Below are positions 1 through 8,828 of a stretch of 64,000 bases of DNA, piece after piece. Within the stretch, counting starts at the first letter, position 1. Each line of letters starts with the position of its first letter. The notes below the pieces were generated by a model. That model ran no database searches, was not told the DNA's origin, and was given only the letters and a program-made list of their open reading frames with translations. Source of the stretch: Rhodococcus ruber NBRC 15591 (GTDB lineage Bacteria > Actinomycetota > Actinomycetes > Mycobacteriales > Mycobacteriaceae); contig NZ_BCXE01000004.1 of the NCBI RefSeq assembly GCF_001894945.1, positions 1-64,000 on the forward strand, given 5' to 3'. The translations under genes were made by a program, and so were the position numbers.

Positions 1-12
1 ACAAGAAAAGAG

Positions 13-1176
13 TCAGGCCGACGGCGTCGACACGAGCACCTCACGGCTGCCGTCCCATTCGACGAGCACACCCGGGGTCCGCATGTCGTGGCCCTCGAAC
101 GTGATCTCGCCCTGCGCACCGTCGAAGCCCTCCGCGGTGACCTGCTCGAGGCCGCGCTGGATGTCCTCGCGGGACGCGCCGCCGGACGCCTTGATCGCCC
201 GGGCCAGCAGCCAGGCGGCATCGTACCCCTCGGCCGCGTAGTTCAGCGGGTCCTCGTTGTACTTCGCCCGGTACGCCGCGACGAACTTCTGGGACGACGC
301 TGCCGGCTGGTCGAGGGTGAAGTTGGCGGTCCAGAACATGCCCGCCCCGTCCGCCCCCGCCGGGACGAGGTTCTTCGCGCCGGCGCCGGTCTGGCCCAGC
401 ACCGGTCCCGTGTACCCGGCCTGACGCAACTGCCGCATGGCCGTGGCGTTCTGGGCGCCGGTGAGCAGCATCGCCACCGCGTCGGGCCGCTCCCCGGCGA
501 TCTTCGTCGCCGACGACGCGAAGTCCTGGGTGGTGTTCTGCACGGACGTGGTCGAGACGATCTCGTAACCGTGCTCGGACTGCCCCTCCGGAAGGTTCTT
601 CTCCGCCATCTCCGCCAGCGCCGGGTTGGCGGCGTTGAACAGCACGCTGACCCGCTCGGCCCCGAGGTCCTCGAGGTGAGCCAGGGAGGTGCCGATGTGC
701 GTGGTCTGCGGCGGCGTCGCCCGGAAGGTGTAGTCGCCGCCGAGCACACCGTCGCTGGCGGACTGCGTGTAGACGGTCGGCAGCTTCGCCCGGTCCACGA
801 TCGGGGAGATCGCGATGGCCTGAGCGCTGGAGATGCCGCCGAGCAGCGCGCTGACCGACCGGTCCGCCGTCGCCTCCGTCGCCTGGCTCACGGCGGTCTG
901 CGTGTCGCTGGCCGCGTCCCGGCTCTCGAGCACGAGCTTCGACTCACCGAGGAACCCACTGCTGTTGACCTGTTCGACGGCGAGTTCGATGCCCCGGAAC
1001 TGGGGCAGGCCACCGAAGGCGGTCAGACCGGTCTTGTCGGTCACCGAGACGACCTTGATCTCGGCGGGCATCTCGCCGGACCCGACGGTCCCGCCGCCGC
1101 CCGACCCGCACGCGGTGGTCAGGGCGAGACCGGCGACACCGGCGAACGCGGCGACGGCAATACGTGTGTTCTTCAT
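13..1176 (-). CDS. ABC transporter substrate-binding lipoprotein, branched-chain amino acid (LivK) type
   Basis: A 387-residue periplasmic-binding-type protein. The N-terminus is a lipoprotein signal: two positive residues, a hydrophobic stretch, then a TTACG lipobox with Cys at about 23, followed by a Gly/Ser linker, so it should be anchored outside the membrane. The body shows the type I Leu/Ile/Val-binding fold pattern (KVVSVTDKTG near the start, RGIELAVEQVN, then SQATEATADRSVSALLGGISS). It is the last gene of a minus-strand operon, 17 bases after the second ATPase gene, and is clearly paralogous to the binding protein at 4688-5872. The true ligand cannot be read from sequence; LivK-like proteins bind amino acids, amides, urea or aromatic acids. 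The ATG at 1176 is followed directly by the signal peptide. Confidence 0.93.
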   Translation of the reverse strand: MKNTRIAVAAFAGVAGLALTTACGSGGGGTVGSGEMPAEIKVVSVTDKTGLTAFGGLPQFRGIELAVEQVNSSGFLGESKLVLESRDAASDTQTAVSQATEATADRSVSALLGGISSAQAIAISPIVDRAKLPTVYTQSASDGVLGGDYTFRATPPQTTHIGTSLAHLEDLGAERVSVLFNAANPALAEMAEKNLPEGQSEHGYEIVSTTSVQNTTQDFASSATKIAGERPDAVAMLLTGAQNATAMRQLRQAGYTGPVLGQTGAGAKNLVPAGADGAGMFWTANFTLDQPAASSQKFVAAYRAKYNEDPLNYAAEGYDAAWLLARAIKASGGASREDIQRGLEQVTAEGFDGAQGEITFEGHDMRTPGVLVEWDGSREVLVSTPSA

Positions 1177-1193
1177 TCTCTTCCGTTCTCGGT

Positions 1194-1919
1194 TCAGTTG
1201 TCGGTTCCGGTCAGCGCGGCTTCACCGAGGAAGGCCAGCACCACCGACGAGTGGTTGCGCGCCTCGTCGACCGGCCCGGAGTACACCGATTCACCGCGGT
1301 TGACGACGACGACGTCGTCCGCGATCCGCATGCCGGCCTCGGCGTTCTGCTCGACCATGAGGACGCCGATGCCACGGTCCGCGATGGTGCGCACGCTGGC
1401 CATGACGCGGTCGACCACGGCGGGGGCCAACCCCATGGACGGCTCGTCCATGAGGATGTAGTCGGGCTGCGACATGAGGCTGCGGCCGAAGGCGAGCATC
1501 TGCTGCTCGCCGCCGCTGAGCAGGCCGGCGGGGCCGGACTGCCGTTCCTCCAGGATGGGGAACATCTCGAACACGGTCCGCATCGACTCCTCGCGGGCCT
1601 TCTTCGACGCCACCAGGCCGCCGATCTTGAGGTTCTCGTACACGGTGAGCGAACCGAACACCTTGCGTCCCTCGGGCACCAGCGAGATGCCGCGCTTGAG
1701 GATCCGGTGGGCGGGCCATCCCTTGATCGACTCCCCGTCGACGAGGACGTCGCCGGAGGTGGGCGTGGTCAGGCCTGCGACGGTGCGCAGCGTGGTGGTC
1801 TTGCCGGCGCCGTTGGCACCGAGGACGAGCGTCACCCGTCCCGGCCGCGCGGTGACGGACACCCCGCGTACCGCACTGACCTTGCCGTAATCGACGTGCA
1901 GATCACGAATCTCGATCAT
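1194..1919 (-). CDS. livF: ABC transporter ATP-binding protein, LivF type
   Basis: A 241-residue ATPase of the branched-chain amino acid importer family. Walker A is GANGAGKTT (about 34-42), the signature is LSGGEQQ (about 134) and Walker B is ILMDEPS; the H-loop region is replaced by the LivF-typical LMVEQNAE. I place the start at the ATG at 1919 (MIEIRDLHVDYGK) rather than further upstream, because family homology begins there and the upstream residues overlap livG out of frame. The start overlaps the end of livG by 17 bases, implying translational coupling. It should pair with LivG to drive the LivHM pore. Confidence 0.93.
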   Translation of the reverse strand: MIEIRDLHVDYGKVSAVRGVSVTARPGRVTLVLGANGAGKTTTLRTVAGLTTPTSGDVLVDGESIKGWPAHRILKRGISLVPEGRKVFGSLTVYENLKIGGLVASKKAREESMRTVFEMFPILEERQSGPAGLLSGGEQQMLAFGRSLMSQPDYILMDEPSMGLAPAVVDRVMASVRTIADRGIGVLMVEQNAEAGMRIADDVVVVNRGESVYSGPVDEARNHSSVVLAFLGEAALTGTDN

Positions 1920-2721
1920 CGTTGTCCTGCTTTCCGAGGTAGGCCTCGCGCACCGCCGGATCGCGCACCACGTCGGCGGGGGCACCGGAGGCGATGAGCT
2001 GTCCGGAGTTCATGGCGAACAGGTGATCGCAGACGTCCACCATCATCTGCACGTCGTGTTCGACGATCAGCTGGGTGAGTCCTTCCGCACGCAGGTCGGA
2101 CATCAACCGGCCGATCTCCTCGCGTTCGAAGCGATTCATGCCGGCGGTGGGTTCGTCGAGCAGCAGCAGCTTCGGCGACATCACGATCGCGCGGGCGATC
2201 TCGACCCGGCGCTGCAGGCCGTACGAGAGCTGACCCGGACGCAGCTTCTCCTTGCCGTCGAGTCCGGTGCGTTCGAGCGCGGTGTGCACGGCCGCCTCGG
2301 CGGCGTCGCGCTCGGTACTGTCGACCCGTCGCCACCACCGTCGCGGTCCCGCGATCAGGTCGTGCCCGAGCTGGACGTTCTCGTGCACGGTGAGATCGTC
2401 GAGGAGGCGGACCGTCTGGAAGGTGCGTCCGATGCCGAGCCGGGCCACCTGCTCGGGCCGGACGCCGGAGAAGTCGCGGTCCTCGAAGTACATCGATCCA
2501 CGGGTCAGGGGCGTGAGCCGGGTGACGGCGCCGAGCAGGGTGCTCTTGCCCGAACCGTTGGGCCCGAGGATTCCGGAGATCAGACCGCGCTCGAGACCGA
2601 GGGTGATGCCGTCGACGGCCTTGATGCCGCCGAAGTGGACCGCGAGGTCCTCGACCCGCAGCACCTGGTCCGGAACCCGCCGGCCGGGAACGCCCTCGTG
2701 GGGAACGGCTTCGGTGGTCAT
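1903..2721 (-). CDS. livG: ABC transporter ATP-binding protein, LivG type
   Basis: A 272-residue ATPase. Walker A is GPNGSGKST (about 53-61), the LivG-type signature is LSYGLQRRVEIAR, Walker B is LLLLDEPTAGMN, and the switch His lies in LIVEHDVQMM. About 20 residues precede the conserved VEDLAVHFGGIKAV start of the fold, slightly longer than usual, so a start downstream of 2721 is possible. The ATG at 2721 overlaps the stop of livM by four bases (ATGA). Partner of LivF in a heteromeric importer. Confidence 0.93.
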   Translation of the reverse strand: MTTEAVPHEGVPGRRVPDQVLRVEDLAVHFGGIKAVDGITLGLERGLISGILGPNGSGKSTLLGAVTRLTPLTRGSMYFEDRDFSGVRPEQVARLGIGRTFQTVRLLDDLTVHENVQLGHDLIAGPRRWWRRVDSTERDAAEAAVHTALERTGLDGKEKLRPGQLSYGLQRRVEIARAIVMSPKLLLLDEPTAGMNRFEREEIGRLMSDLRAEGLTQLIVEHDVQMMVDVCDHLFAMNSGQLIASGAPADVVRDPAVREAYLGKQDNDDRDS

Positions 2722-3704
2722 CGCGATTCTCCTGTCGGGGCGGAGTGGGCGCCGGTGCCCGCGAGTTCGGCACCGAGTTCGGCGGCGGCCTCGTCGTCGG
2801 CGGCGTCGGCGCGACGTTCCGCTTCGGCCTCGTCCTCGAGCGCCGCGCTGTCGCGGCGGGCAGCGCGGCGACGGTACAGGTCGGTGACGACGCCGGTGAT
2901 GCCGCCGGGCATGAAGATCGCGGCGATGGCGACGATGATGCCGTAGACGATGCTCTGGTAGGTGCCCACCTGCTCGAGCATCACCGGCAGCCAGGTGAAG
3001 ATGAGGGCACCGATGAGCACGCCGAGCCAGGACCGGGAGCCACCGACGATGATGATCGTCAGCGCGAGCACGATCAGCGGGAAGCCGATGTTCTCCGGGG
3101 CGATGGCCGTCATCATCAGGATGTTCAGGGCGCCACCGAGCGCGCCGAGCACACCGCTGATCACGAAGGACATCCGGCGGTAGCGGGCGACGTTGATGCC
3201 CATGGCCGAGGCGAGTTCCGGGTCTTCGCGGACCGCCTCGATGCGCCGGCCCATGCTGCCGCGCTCGCTGAAGATCATCGCTGCGACGACGACGGCGCAG
3301 ACGACGGCCAGGTGCGGAACGGAGATCTCCGGGGTGGTGAGCACGCCGAACAGGCCGACCGAGCCACCGGTGAGTTCACCGCCGTTGTGGGCGACGACGG
3401 TGACGATCATGACGAACGCGACGGTGGCCATGGCCAGGTACAAGCCGGTGAGACGTTGCAGGATCAGCGAGAGCAGGTATCCGGTGACCGCGCAGATCGC
3501 GACGATGGCGGCGGTCGCGGAGATCGCGTCGAACCCGTAGTGCAGCACGAAGATCGCGGTGCCGTAGGAGCCCATGCCGTAGAACGCGGCGCCGGCGAAG
3601 GAGAACACTCCCATCCGGAACTGGATCTGGATGCTCAGCGCGAGCAGCAGGACCGTGAACGTGCTCTGGATGAGGACGATGTTGGAGAAGTAGAAGTCGC
3701 TCAT
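2718..3704 (-). CDS. livM: ABC transporter permease, LivM type
   Basis: A 328-residue integral membrane protein with about nine hydrophobic segments and the conserved permease motif around GLNILMM...GFPLIVLALTIIIVGGSRSWLG. The C-terminal ~40 residues are a charged Glu/Ala/Arg-rich cytoplasmic tail (DEAEAERRADAADDEAAAEL), longer than in typical LivM proteins and low in complexity. It shares four-base overlaps with livH upstream and livG downstream. It forms the membrane pore together with LivH. Confidence 0.92.
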   Translation of the reverse strand: MSDFYFSNIVLIQSTFTVLLLALSIQIQFRMGVFSFAGAAFYGMGSYGTAIFVLHYGFDAISATAAIVAICAVTGYLLSLILQRLTGLYLAMATVAFVMIVTVVAHNGGELTGGSVGLFGVLTTPEISVPHLAVVCAVVVAAMIFSERGSMGRRIEAVREDPELASAMGINVARYRRMSFVISGVLGALGGALNILMMTAIAPENIGFPLIVLALTIIIVGGSRSWLGVLIGALIFTWLPVMLEQVGTYQSIVYGIIVAIAAIFMPGGITGVVTDLYRRRAARRDSAALEDEAEAERRADAADDEAAAELGAELAGTGAHSAPTGESR

Positions 3705-4591
3705 ACCCGTCGCACCTCCTTCCTTCCGAAGATGCCCTGCGGCCGCAGCAGCAGAACCACGAGGATGAGGCCGAAGCCGACGGCGTCGACCCAGCCGCCC
3801 CCGGTGTAGCGGAGCACCAGGACCTCGGAGAACGCGAGCACCATGGCGCCGAGGGCGGCGCCGCCGGTGCTGCCCACGCCGCCGAGGATGATGATGGCGA
3901 ATGCCTTGATGAGCAGGGTTTCACCGCTCTCGGCCGTGATGGCGCCGAGGTTGTAGGTGAGCAAGGCACCGGCGAGACCGGCGAGGCCGCCCGACACCGC
4001 CATGGTGAGCAGGGACAGCTGGCGCCGCTTGACGCCCATCAGTTCGGCGGTCTCCGAGTCCACGCCGATCGCCCGCAGGGCGAGGCCGTGGCTGGTGTTC
4101 TTGAGCCAGAAGGAGATCGCCAGCGTGAGGATCAGGGCGCAGCCGAGCACGATGAGTCCCGTGCTCGTCAGTCGCAGGCCGCCGAGGGTGTAGACCGACG
4201 TCTCGTACGAGCTGCCGAGGAAGCCGAACGGCTCGCTCAGCGTGCGGAACTGCACGATCGCCACCGGGATGGTGCCGATTCCGATACCGCCGATGAGGAT
4301 CTGCAGCTCGGCCGTCCGCTGGTTCTTGGCCCGGCGCAGGATCGGCTGGAACGCGAAGACGTCGATGGCCGCGGAGAGCGCGGCGCCGACCACGACGGAG
4401 ATCAGGCAGACGGTGACGAGCCCGAGCCCGACGTTGGAGACGATCTGGGAGGCCACGAACGCGGAGAACATGAAGATCCCGCCGTGGGCGAAGTTGAGGA
4501 TGTCGATCGTTCCCCAGGAGATGCTCATTCCCAGGCAGAAGAGCAGGTAGATGGAGCCGAGCACGAGTGCGTCGATCACCAGCTGTGACAT
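3701..4591 (-). CDS. livH: ABC transporter permease, LivH type
   Basis: A 296-residue membrane protein with about eight hydrophobic segments. It shows the LivH N-terminus (LVLGSIYLLFCLGMSISWGTI), an EAA-like loop before GVDSETAELMGVKRRQLSL, and GGVGSTGGAALGAM near the C-terminus. It follows the binding-protein gene ending at 4688 after a 96-base gap in which I see no strong hairpin, so the operon probably runs from the binding protein through livH, livM, livG and livF to the second binding protein. Confidence 0.92.
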   Translation of the reverse strand: MSQLVIDALVLGSIYLLFCLGMSISWGTIDILNFAHGGIFMFSAFVASQIVSNVGLGLVTVCLISVVVGAALSAAIDVFAFQPILRRAKNQRTAELQILIGGIGIGTIPVAIVQFRTLSEPFGFLGSSYETSVYTLGGLRLTSTGLIVLGCALILTLAISFWLKNTSHGLALRAIGVDSETAELMGVKRRQLSLLTMAVSGGLAGLAGALLTYNLGAITAESGETLLIKAFAIIILGGVGSTGGAALGAMVLAFSEVLVLRYTGGGWVDAVGFGLILVVLLLRPQGIFGRKEVRRV

Positions 4592-4687
4592 GACCCCTGC
4601 CTTCCTCCGGCCGGGTTGCCCCGGTGACTGTGCGATGTTCCGGTCATTCGTCGAACTCCTTGGTGCACGGGTGCGGTGAGGTCCGCA

Positions 4688-5872
4688 CTATTCCGTCGAT
4701 TCCTGGCCGTCGAGCAGCACTTCTTCCGTGCCGTTCCATTCGACGAGCACGCCGTCGACGCGCATGTCGTTGCCTTCGAAGCGCACCGGCCCGAGCGCGC
4801 CGTCGAAGCCCTCGGCCACGACCTGCTCGAGACCGCGCTGCAGGTCGTCGCGGGACGCACCGCCCGAGTTCTTGGCGGCGTGGGCGAGCATCCAGGTCGC
4901 GTCGTAGCCCTCGGCGGCGTAGTTCAGCGGGTTCTCCCCGTTGTACTTGGCGCGGTACGCCTCGACGAACTGCTGGGACGTCTCGTCCTTCTGGTGGAAG
5001 CTGAAGTCGGTGGCCCAGTACATTCCGGCTCCCGCGGCTCCCGCGGGGGCGAGGTTGCCCGCGCCGGCGGCCGGGTTGCCGACGACGGGGCCGGTGTAGC
5101 CCGCCTGACGCAGCTGCGACATGGCGGTGGAGTTGCCGGCACCGACGAGCAGGACGATCACGGCGTCGGGATTCTCGCCGGCGATCTTCGTTGCGGTGGT
5201 GCCGAAGTCCTGGGTGGTGGCCTGGACGGAGGTGCTCGACAGGATCCGGTAGCCGTACTTGTCCTGGCCCTCGGGGATGGTCTTCTCCCCGAGTCCCGCG
5301 AGGGTGACGTTGCCCGCGTTGTAGAGCACGCTCACGGTCTCGACGCCCTGCTGCTGCAGCCGCTCGAGCGCCTTGACGAAGTAGGTCTCCATCGGCGCCG
5401 TCGCGCGGTAGGTGTAGTCGCCGATGACGACGCCCTCGCTGCCGGACTGGGTGAAGATCGTCGGCAGCCCGGCTCGCTCCACGAGCGGGGCGATCGCGAC
5501 GGCGTGGGCGCTGAGGACCGGGCCGAGGAGGGCACTGACGCTCTTGTCGGTCAGCGCCTCCGTGGCCTGACTGACGGCGGTCTGCGTGTCGCTCGCCGAA
5601 TCACGCTTCTGCAGAACGATCTTCGAATCGCCCAGATATTCCTGGTCGTTGATCTCCTGGATGGCGAGCTCGATGCCCCTGAGCTGACTGTTCCCGACGT
5701 ACGCCGTGGTGCCGGTCTGGTCGGTCACGGAGACGACCTTGATCTCGGCCGGTAGATCACCGTCGGCGACGGTGCTGTTCCCCCCGGAACTGCAGGCGGC
5801 CGCGAAGAGGACGCCGAACGCGCTCGCGGCACCGAGCAGGCGGCGCCGGACTTTCCGGTCGACTCGAGACAT
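4688..5872 (-). CDS. ABC transporter substrate-binding lipoprotein, LivK type (second paralogue)
   Basis: A 394-residue binding lipoprotein: RRRLLGAASAFGVLFAAACSSGG carries the signal peptide and lipobox (Cys about 27), followed by DLPAEIKVVSVTDQTGT, nearly the same block as in the paralogue at 13-1176. I choose the ATG at 5872 because GGAAGGTG lies 5 bases upstream; the frame is open to an ATG at 5905, but that ATG sits inside an AT-rich dyad that looks like an operator. First gene of the importer operon. The two paralogues may widen substrate range through one pore. Ligand unknown. Confidence 0.92.
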   Translation of the reverse strand: MSRVDRKVRRRLLGAASAFGVLFAAACSSGGNSTVADGDLPAEIKVVSVTDQTGTTAYVGNSQLRGIELAIQEINDQEYLGDSKIVLQKRDSASDTQTAVSQATEALTDKSVSALLGPVLSAHAVAIAPLVERAGLPTIFTQSGSEGVVIGDYTYRATAPMETYFVKALERLQQQGVETVSVLYNAGNVTLAGLGEKTIPEGQDKYGYRILSSTSVQATTQDFGTTATKIAGENPDAVIVLLVGAGNSTAMSQLRQAGYTGPVVGNPAAGAGNLAPAGAAGAGMYWATDFSFHQKDETSQQFVEAYRAKYNGENPLNYAAEGYDATWMLAHAAKNSGGASRDDLQRGLEQVVAEGFDGALGPVRFEGNDMRVDGVLVEWNGTEEVLLDGQESTE

Positions 5873-5890
5873 GTGTGCACCTTCCGGTCG

Positions 5891-5906
5891 AATGATATGC
5901 ATCATT
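5891..5906 (-). promoter_or_regulatory. AT-rich inverted repeat upstream of the importer operon
   Basis: AATGAT-ATGC-ATCATT, a perfect 6-base dyad with a 4-base spacer, lies 19 bases upstream of the chosen start of the binding-protein gene, in a strikingly AT-rich patch. A related sequence stands in front of the MFS gene at 8817 (14 of 17 bases identical). A repressor operator is the simplest reading; the regulator is not identified. Confidence 0.5.
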
Positions 5907-5977
5907 AGTCGTGATGCCCGTCACAGTAGAGCCACGTGCGGGAAATGTCCAGAGTTCGATCCGAACATGCGCAGGAA

Positions 5978-7228
5978 TTATCGGCGGGTGGGGACGGCTA
6001 CGGGAGCCACGGCGACGGCCGGCGCCCACCGCCCCCGCCCTGCTGCCGCGACGGCCACGCAGAACAGCACAAAAATCGTTACCGCACCGGCGGATCCGTA
6101 GGAGTAGCCCCACGCGGACGACAGCGCGCCGGCCACCAGGATCATCACCGCCGCGAAGCCGTACGACGAGCATGCATACAGCGACGTGCTCCTCCCCTGC
6201 TCCACCGGCGTCATCCCGGCGGTGAGCAGGATGAGGCCCTGCGCGTAGGCGAACCCCTGGCCGATGCCCCACAGGAAGCTGCCGGCCAGCACCGGCCACA
6301 ACGTGTGCGCGAGGAGCCCGGCGGCGACGAGCACGCCGCCGCCGGCGAGCAGGAGCAGGCACAGGCCGGGCCCCGGGGCGCGGCCCGCGGCCCGGGCGAC
6401 GTAGGGACCCAGCCAGGCGGTGACGAGCAGGATGATGGCCGCGAGGACGCCGATCACCATCAACTCGGATCCGATCCCGTCCCGCAACGCGGACGGCAGC
6501 ACGCCGACGGCGATGCCGCCGACAGTCCACCCGGCCGCCCCCAATCCGTAGGCGGGCAACGCGTTCCGGGACGACCCGACGTCCGGGTGGGACGGGAGAG
6601 GCCCGGGCGGCCGGGAGGGCTCGTCGTGCCGGAGGGCGGCGAGCCGGCGCCTGCTGCGCCACAGCGCGGCGGCGAGCAGCAGTCCCGAGAGCACGAGCGA
6701 GACGGCATGCAGCCGGTATATGAGCACGGTGGGTTCCGGAAGCAACTGGGCGACGGTGGCCGCGGCGACCAGACCGAGGAACGAGCCGGCGATCGCGCCG
6801 GTCGCCGCGAGGGTGCGGCCCGCGTCACCGCGCGCCGCCACGGCCAGCGTGGCGGCGGATCCCGTTGCGAGCCCGACACATGTTCCGGTCAGCGCGCGAC
6901 CGACGAAGAGCAGCCAGGCCGTATCCGCCCCGGACCACAGGGCGACGTCGCCGAGCAGCCCGACGACGAGCGCCCCGGGCAGAACGGCCCACGCGAACCG
7001 CCCGAGCGAGGTCCGGCTCACGAGCAGGAACATCGACACCAGGGCGACGAAGTACGTCACGAACAGGGCGGCCAGCACGAACGGGGACAGGCCCAGATGA
7101 TCCTCGTACAACGGGAGGATCGGCCCCGGAATGTTGGACCCGACGACGGCGAACGTGAAGGCGGCCGCCACCGCGGCTCCGAGGAGCACCGAACCCCGGC
7201 CGGGTCGGTCCGCCCGGACCGCGATCAT
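5978..7228 (-). CDS. MFS transporter
   Basis: A 416-residue major facilitator with about 12 hydrophobic segments (AAVAAAFTFAVVGSNIPGPILPLYED at the start; later TAGMTPVEQGRSTSLYACSSYGFAAVMILVAG). The ATG at 7228 overlaps the ferredoxin stop by four bases. The longer frame upstream of it is a shadow of the ferredoxin gene. Substrate unknown; the family exports drugs or small acids by proton antiport. About a dozen residues at the C-terminus are Ala/Val/Pro-rich and carry no motif. It is similar in kind to the MFS at 7609-8817. Confidence 0.85.
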   Translation of the reverse strand: MIAVRADRPGRGSVLLGAAVAAAFTFAVVGSNIPGPILPLYEDHLGLSPFVLAALFVTYFVALVSMFLLVSRTSLGRFAWAVLPGALVVGLLGDVALWSGADTAWLLFVGRALTGTCVGLATGSAATLAVAARGDAGRTLAATGAIAGSFLGLVAAATVAQLLPEPTVLIYRLHAVSLVLSGLLLAAALWRSRRRLAALRHDEPSRPPGPLPSHPDVGSSRNALPAYGLGAAGWTVGGIAVGVLPSALRDGIGSELMVIGVLAAIILLVTAWLGPYVARAAGRAPGPGLCLLLLAGGGVLVAAGLLAHTLWPVLAGSFLWGIGQGFAYAQGLILLTAGMTPVEQGRSTSLYACSSYGFAAVMILVAGALSSAWGYSYGSAGAVTIFVLFCVAVAAAGRGRWAPAVAVAPVAVPTRR

Positions 7229-7542
7229 GCCCGTACGGGCAGACTCTTCACCGACGGCGGGTCGTACTCGGTCTTTCCGATCTTGGAAGCGCCGCCCGGC
7301 GAGCCGATCTCGACGAAGAAGTCGGCATTGATCTGGGTGTAGCCGGCGCGGTCCTCGGGGACGTCGTCCTCGAAGAAGATGGCCTCGACGGGGCAGACCG
7401 GCTCGCACGCGCCGCAGTCGACGCATTCCTCCGGGTTGATGTACATCATCCGGCCGCCCTCGTAGATGCAGTCCACCGGACACTCTTCGATGCAGGCCTT
7501 GTCGAGGACGTCGACACAGGGCTCGGTGATGGTGTAGGTCAC
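7225..7542 (-). CDS. fdxA: 7Fe ferredoxin (FdxA type)
   Basis: A 105-residue ferredoxin. CIEECPVDCIYEG and CVDCGACEPVCPVEAI give the cysteine set for one [3Fe-4S] and one [4Fe-4S] cluster, and the C-terminal tail ends SKIGKTEYDPPSVK, as in actinobacterial FdxA. The start is the GTG at 7542 (VTYTITEPCVD), which has GGAGGAG 8 bases upstream and matches the family start; the ATG at 7566 would add eight unconserved residues. It is translationally coupled to the MFS gene downstream, an unusual partner. Likely an electron donor to a monooxygenase or reductase. Confidence 0.93.
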   Translation of the reverse strand: MTYTITEPCVDVLDKACIEECPVDCIYEGGRMMYINPEECVDCGACEPVCPVEAIFFEDDVPEDRAGYTQINADFFVEIGSPGGASKIGKTEYDPPSVKSLPVRA

Positions 7543-7574
7543 TGCGCACTCCTCCGATTCGATCACCGCGTGAT

Positions 7575-7601
7575 TTAAGTCATAATCATATTCATTGATT
7601 G
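7575..7601 (-). promoter_or_regulatory. AT-rich promoter/operator region of the ferredoxin-MFS pair
   Basis: The gap between the MFS stop (7609) and fdxA holds an AT-rich island containing AATCA-N7-TGATT, a perfect 5-base dyad. It shares the TAATCAT half with the site at 8829. Probably the promoter and operator of fdxA; the exact -10/-35 cannot be fixed by eye. Confidence 0.35.
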
Positions 7602-7608
7602 CGGGGTG

Positions 7609-8817
7609 TCAATGGGTGTCGGCTGCGAGTGCCTCGACGACCGGCCTGCGGCGCATCACCGCGACCCCGGCTCCGCACACGCAGGCCAGGAAGAACCCGC
7701 AGAAGGCGTAAGTCGCGGGACGCAAGCCGATTCCGTCCGCCAGAAACCCCAGACCGAGGATTCCCGACCCGACGGTGGCGTATCCGGCGAGCCACACCAT
7801 GGACACCACCTCGGCGGTCCGCCCCTCCGGGGCGTACCCGCGTGCGAGGGTGAGCCCGGCGAGCTGCGCCAGGCTCTGGCCCAGACCCGCCGCGACCGCC
7901 GCCACGACGATCACGGGCACCGAGGCGGCGCCGACCGCCGCGGCGATGAGCACCGCGGCCAGGGCGGAGACCGAGAGTCCCACCACCGCGACCCGGTAGA
8001 TGCCCATCCGCCGGACGAGGAACTGAGCCCCGGCACCGGCACCGAAGACGACGAACGACACCGCGCCGGCGAGGGTGCGGCTGTCGTTGCCGAGCAGGTC
8101 GGCGATCAGGGCCGGGCCGAGGGAGATGAACAGCCCCGCCAGCGCGAAGGGGCTGCCGGCCACGGCCATGGCCAGCACGACGGTTCCCGCGATCTCGCGC
8201 GGGATACTCGGCAGCTGCACCCAGCGCCCGCTCACCCCGGCCGGGCGACCGCCGACGGCGGTCAGCGGTATCGCGGCTGCCGCCAGGGGAACGATCAGCA
8301 CCAGGAAGACCAGGTGGGTGGGCGCCGGCGCCACGTCGGCCAGCACCCCGGAGAGCAGCGGCCCCACGGCCGACCCGGCGACGGGTGCTGCGCTCGCATA
8401 CAGCGCCGCGCGCCCGCCGCGACCGGGGCCGAACGCGTCGGCGATCGCCGCCGATCCCGCCGCGCCGAATGCCCCCGAGGCGAGGCCGATGAAGAACCGC
8501 CCCGTCTCGAGCCACAGCGGCGTGCGGGCCGTCGCGAACACGAGGCAGGCCACGATCGCGAGGCCCAGGGCCGGCAGCAGGACGGCTCGCCGCCCGAACC
8601 GGTCCGACGCGCGCCCACCGAACACCAGCGCCACCACCGATCCGACGATGTAGCTGACGAAGATGAGGCTGACCGTGCTGGGTGGGAACCCCATCTCGCG
8701 CTGCCACACCACGTACAGCGGGGCCGGGGCGTTGCTCGCGGCGAACACGAGGAACACCGAGAGTGCGATCCACGACGGCCGGGCCACCCGGCGCCTTTCC
8801 AGAATCCCGACCGACAC
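7609..8817 (-). CDS. MFS transporter
   Basis: A 402-residue major facilitator with about 12 membrane segments. Conserved elements include VALVFGGRASDRFGRRAVLL (the loop 2-3 MFS motif A, G-x-x-x-D-R-x-G-R-R) and ASAAPVAGSAVGPLLSGVLAD. The GTG start at 8817 is preceded by AGGGAGG. It precedes fdxA and the second MFS in the same direction and has its own AT-rich dyad upstream. Substrate unknown; efflux is the usual role. Confidence 0.88.
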   Translation of the reverse strand: MSVGILERRRVARPSWIALSVFLVFAASNAPAPLYVVWQREMGFPPSTVSLIFVSYIVGSVVALVFGGRASDRFGRRAVLLPALGLAIVACLVFATARTPLWLETGRFFIGLASGAFGAAGSAAIADAFGPGRGGRAALYASAAPVAGSAVGPLLSGVLADVAPAPTHLVFLVLIVPLAAAAIPLTAVGGRPAGVSGRWVQLPSIPREIAGTVVLAMAVAGSPFALAGLFISLGPALIADLLGNDSRTLAGAVSFVVFGAGAGAQFLVRRMGIYRVAVVGLSVSALAAVLIAAAVGAASVPVIVVAAVAAGLGQSLAQLAGLTLARGYAPEGRTAEVVSMVWLAGYATVGSGILGLGFLADGIGLRPATYAFCGFFLACVCGAGVAVMRRRPVVEALAADTH

Positions 8818-8828
8818 GCGGCCTCCCT

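Noticed and set aside
5873-5905. Upstream ATG start for the binding lipoprotein
   Set aside because: It would add residues before the signal peptide and lies inside the AT-rich dyad; the ATG at 5872 has GGAAGG at the right distance.
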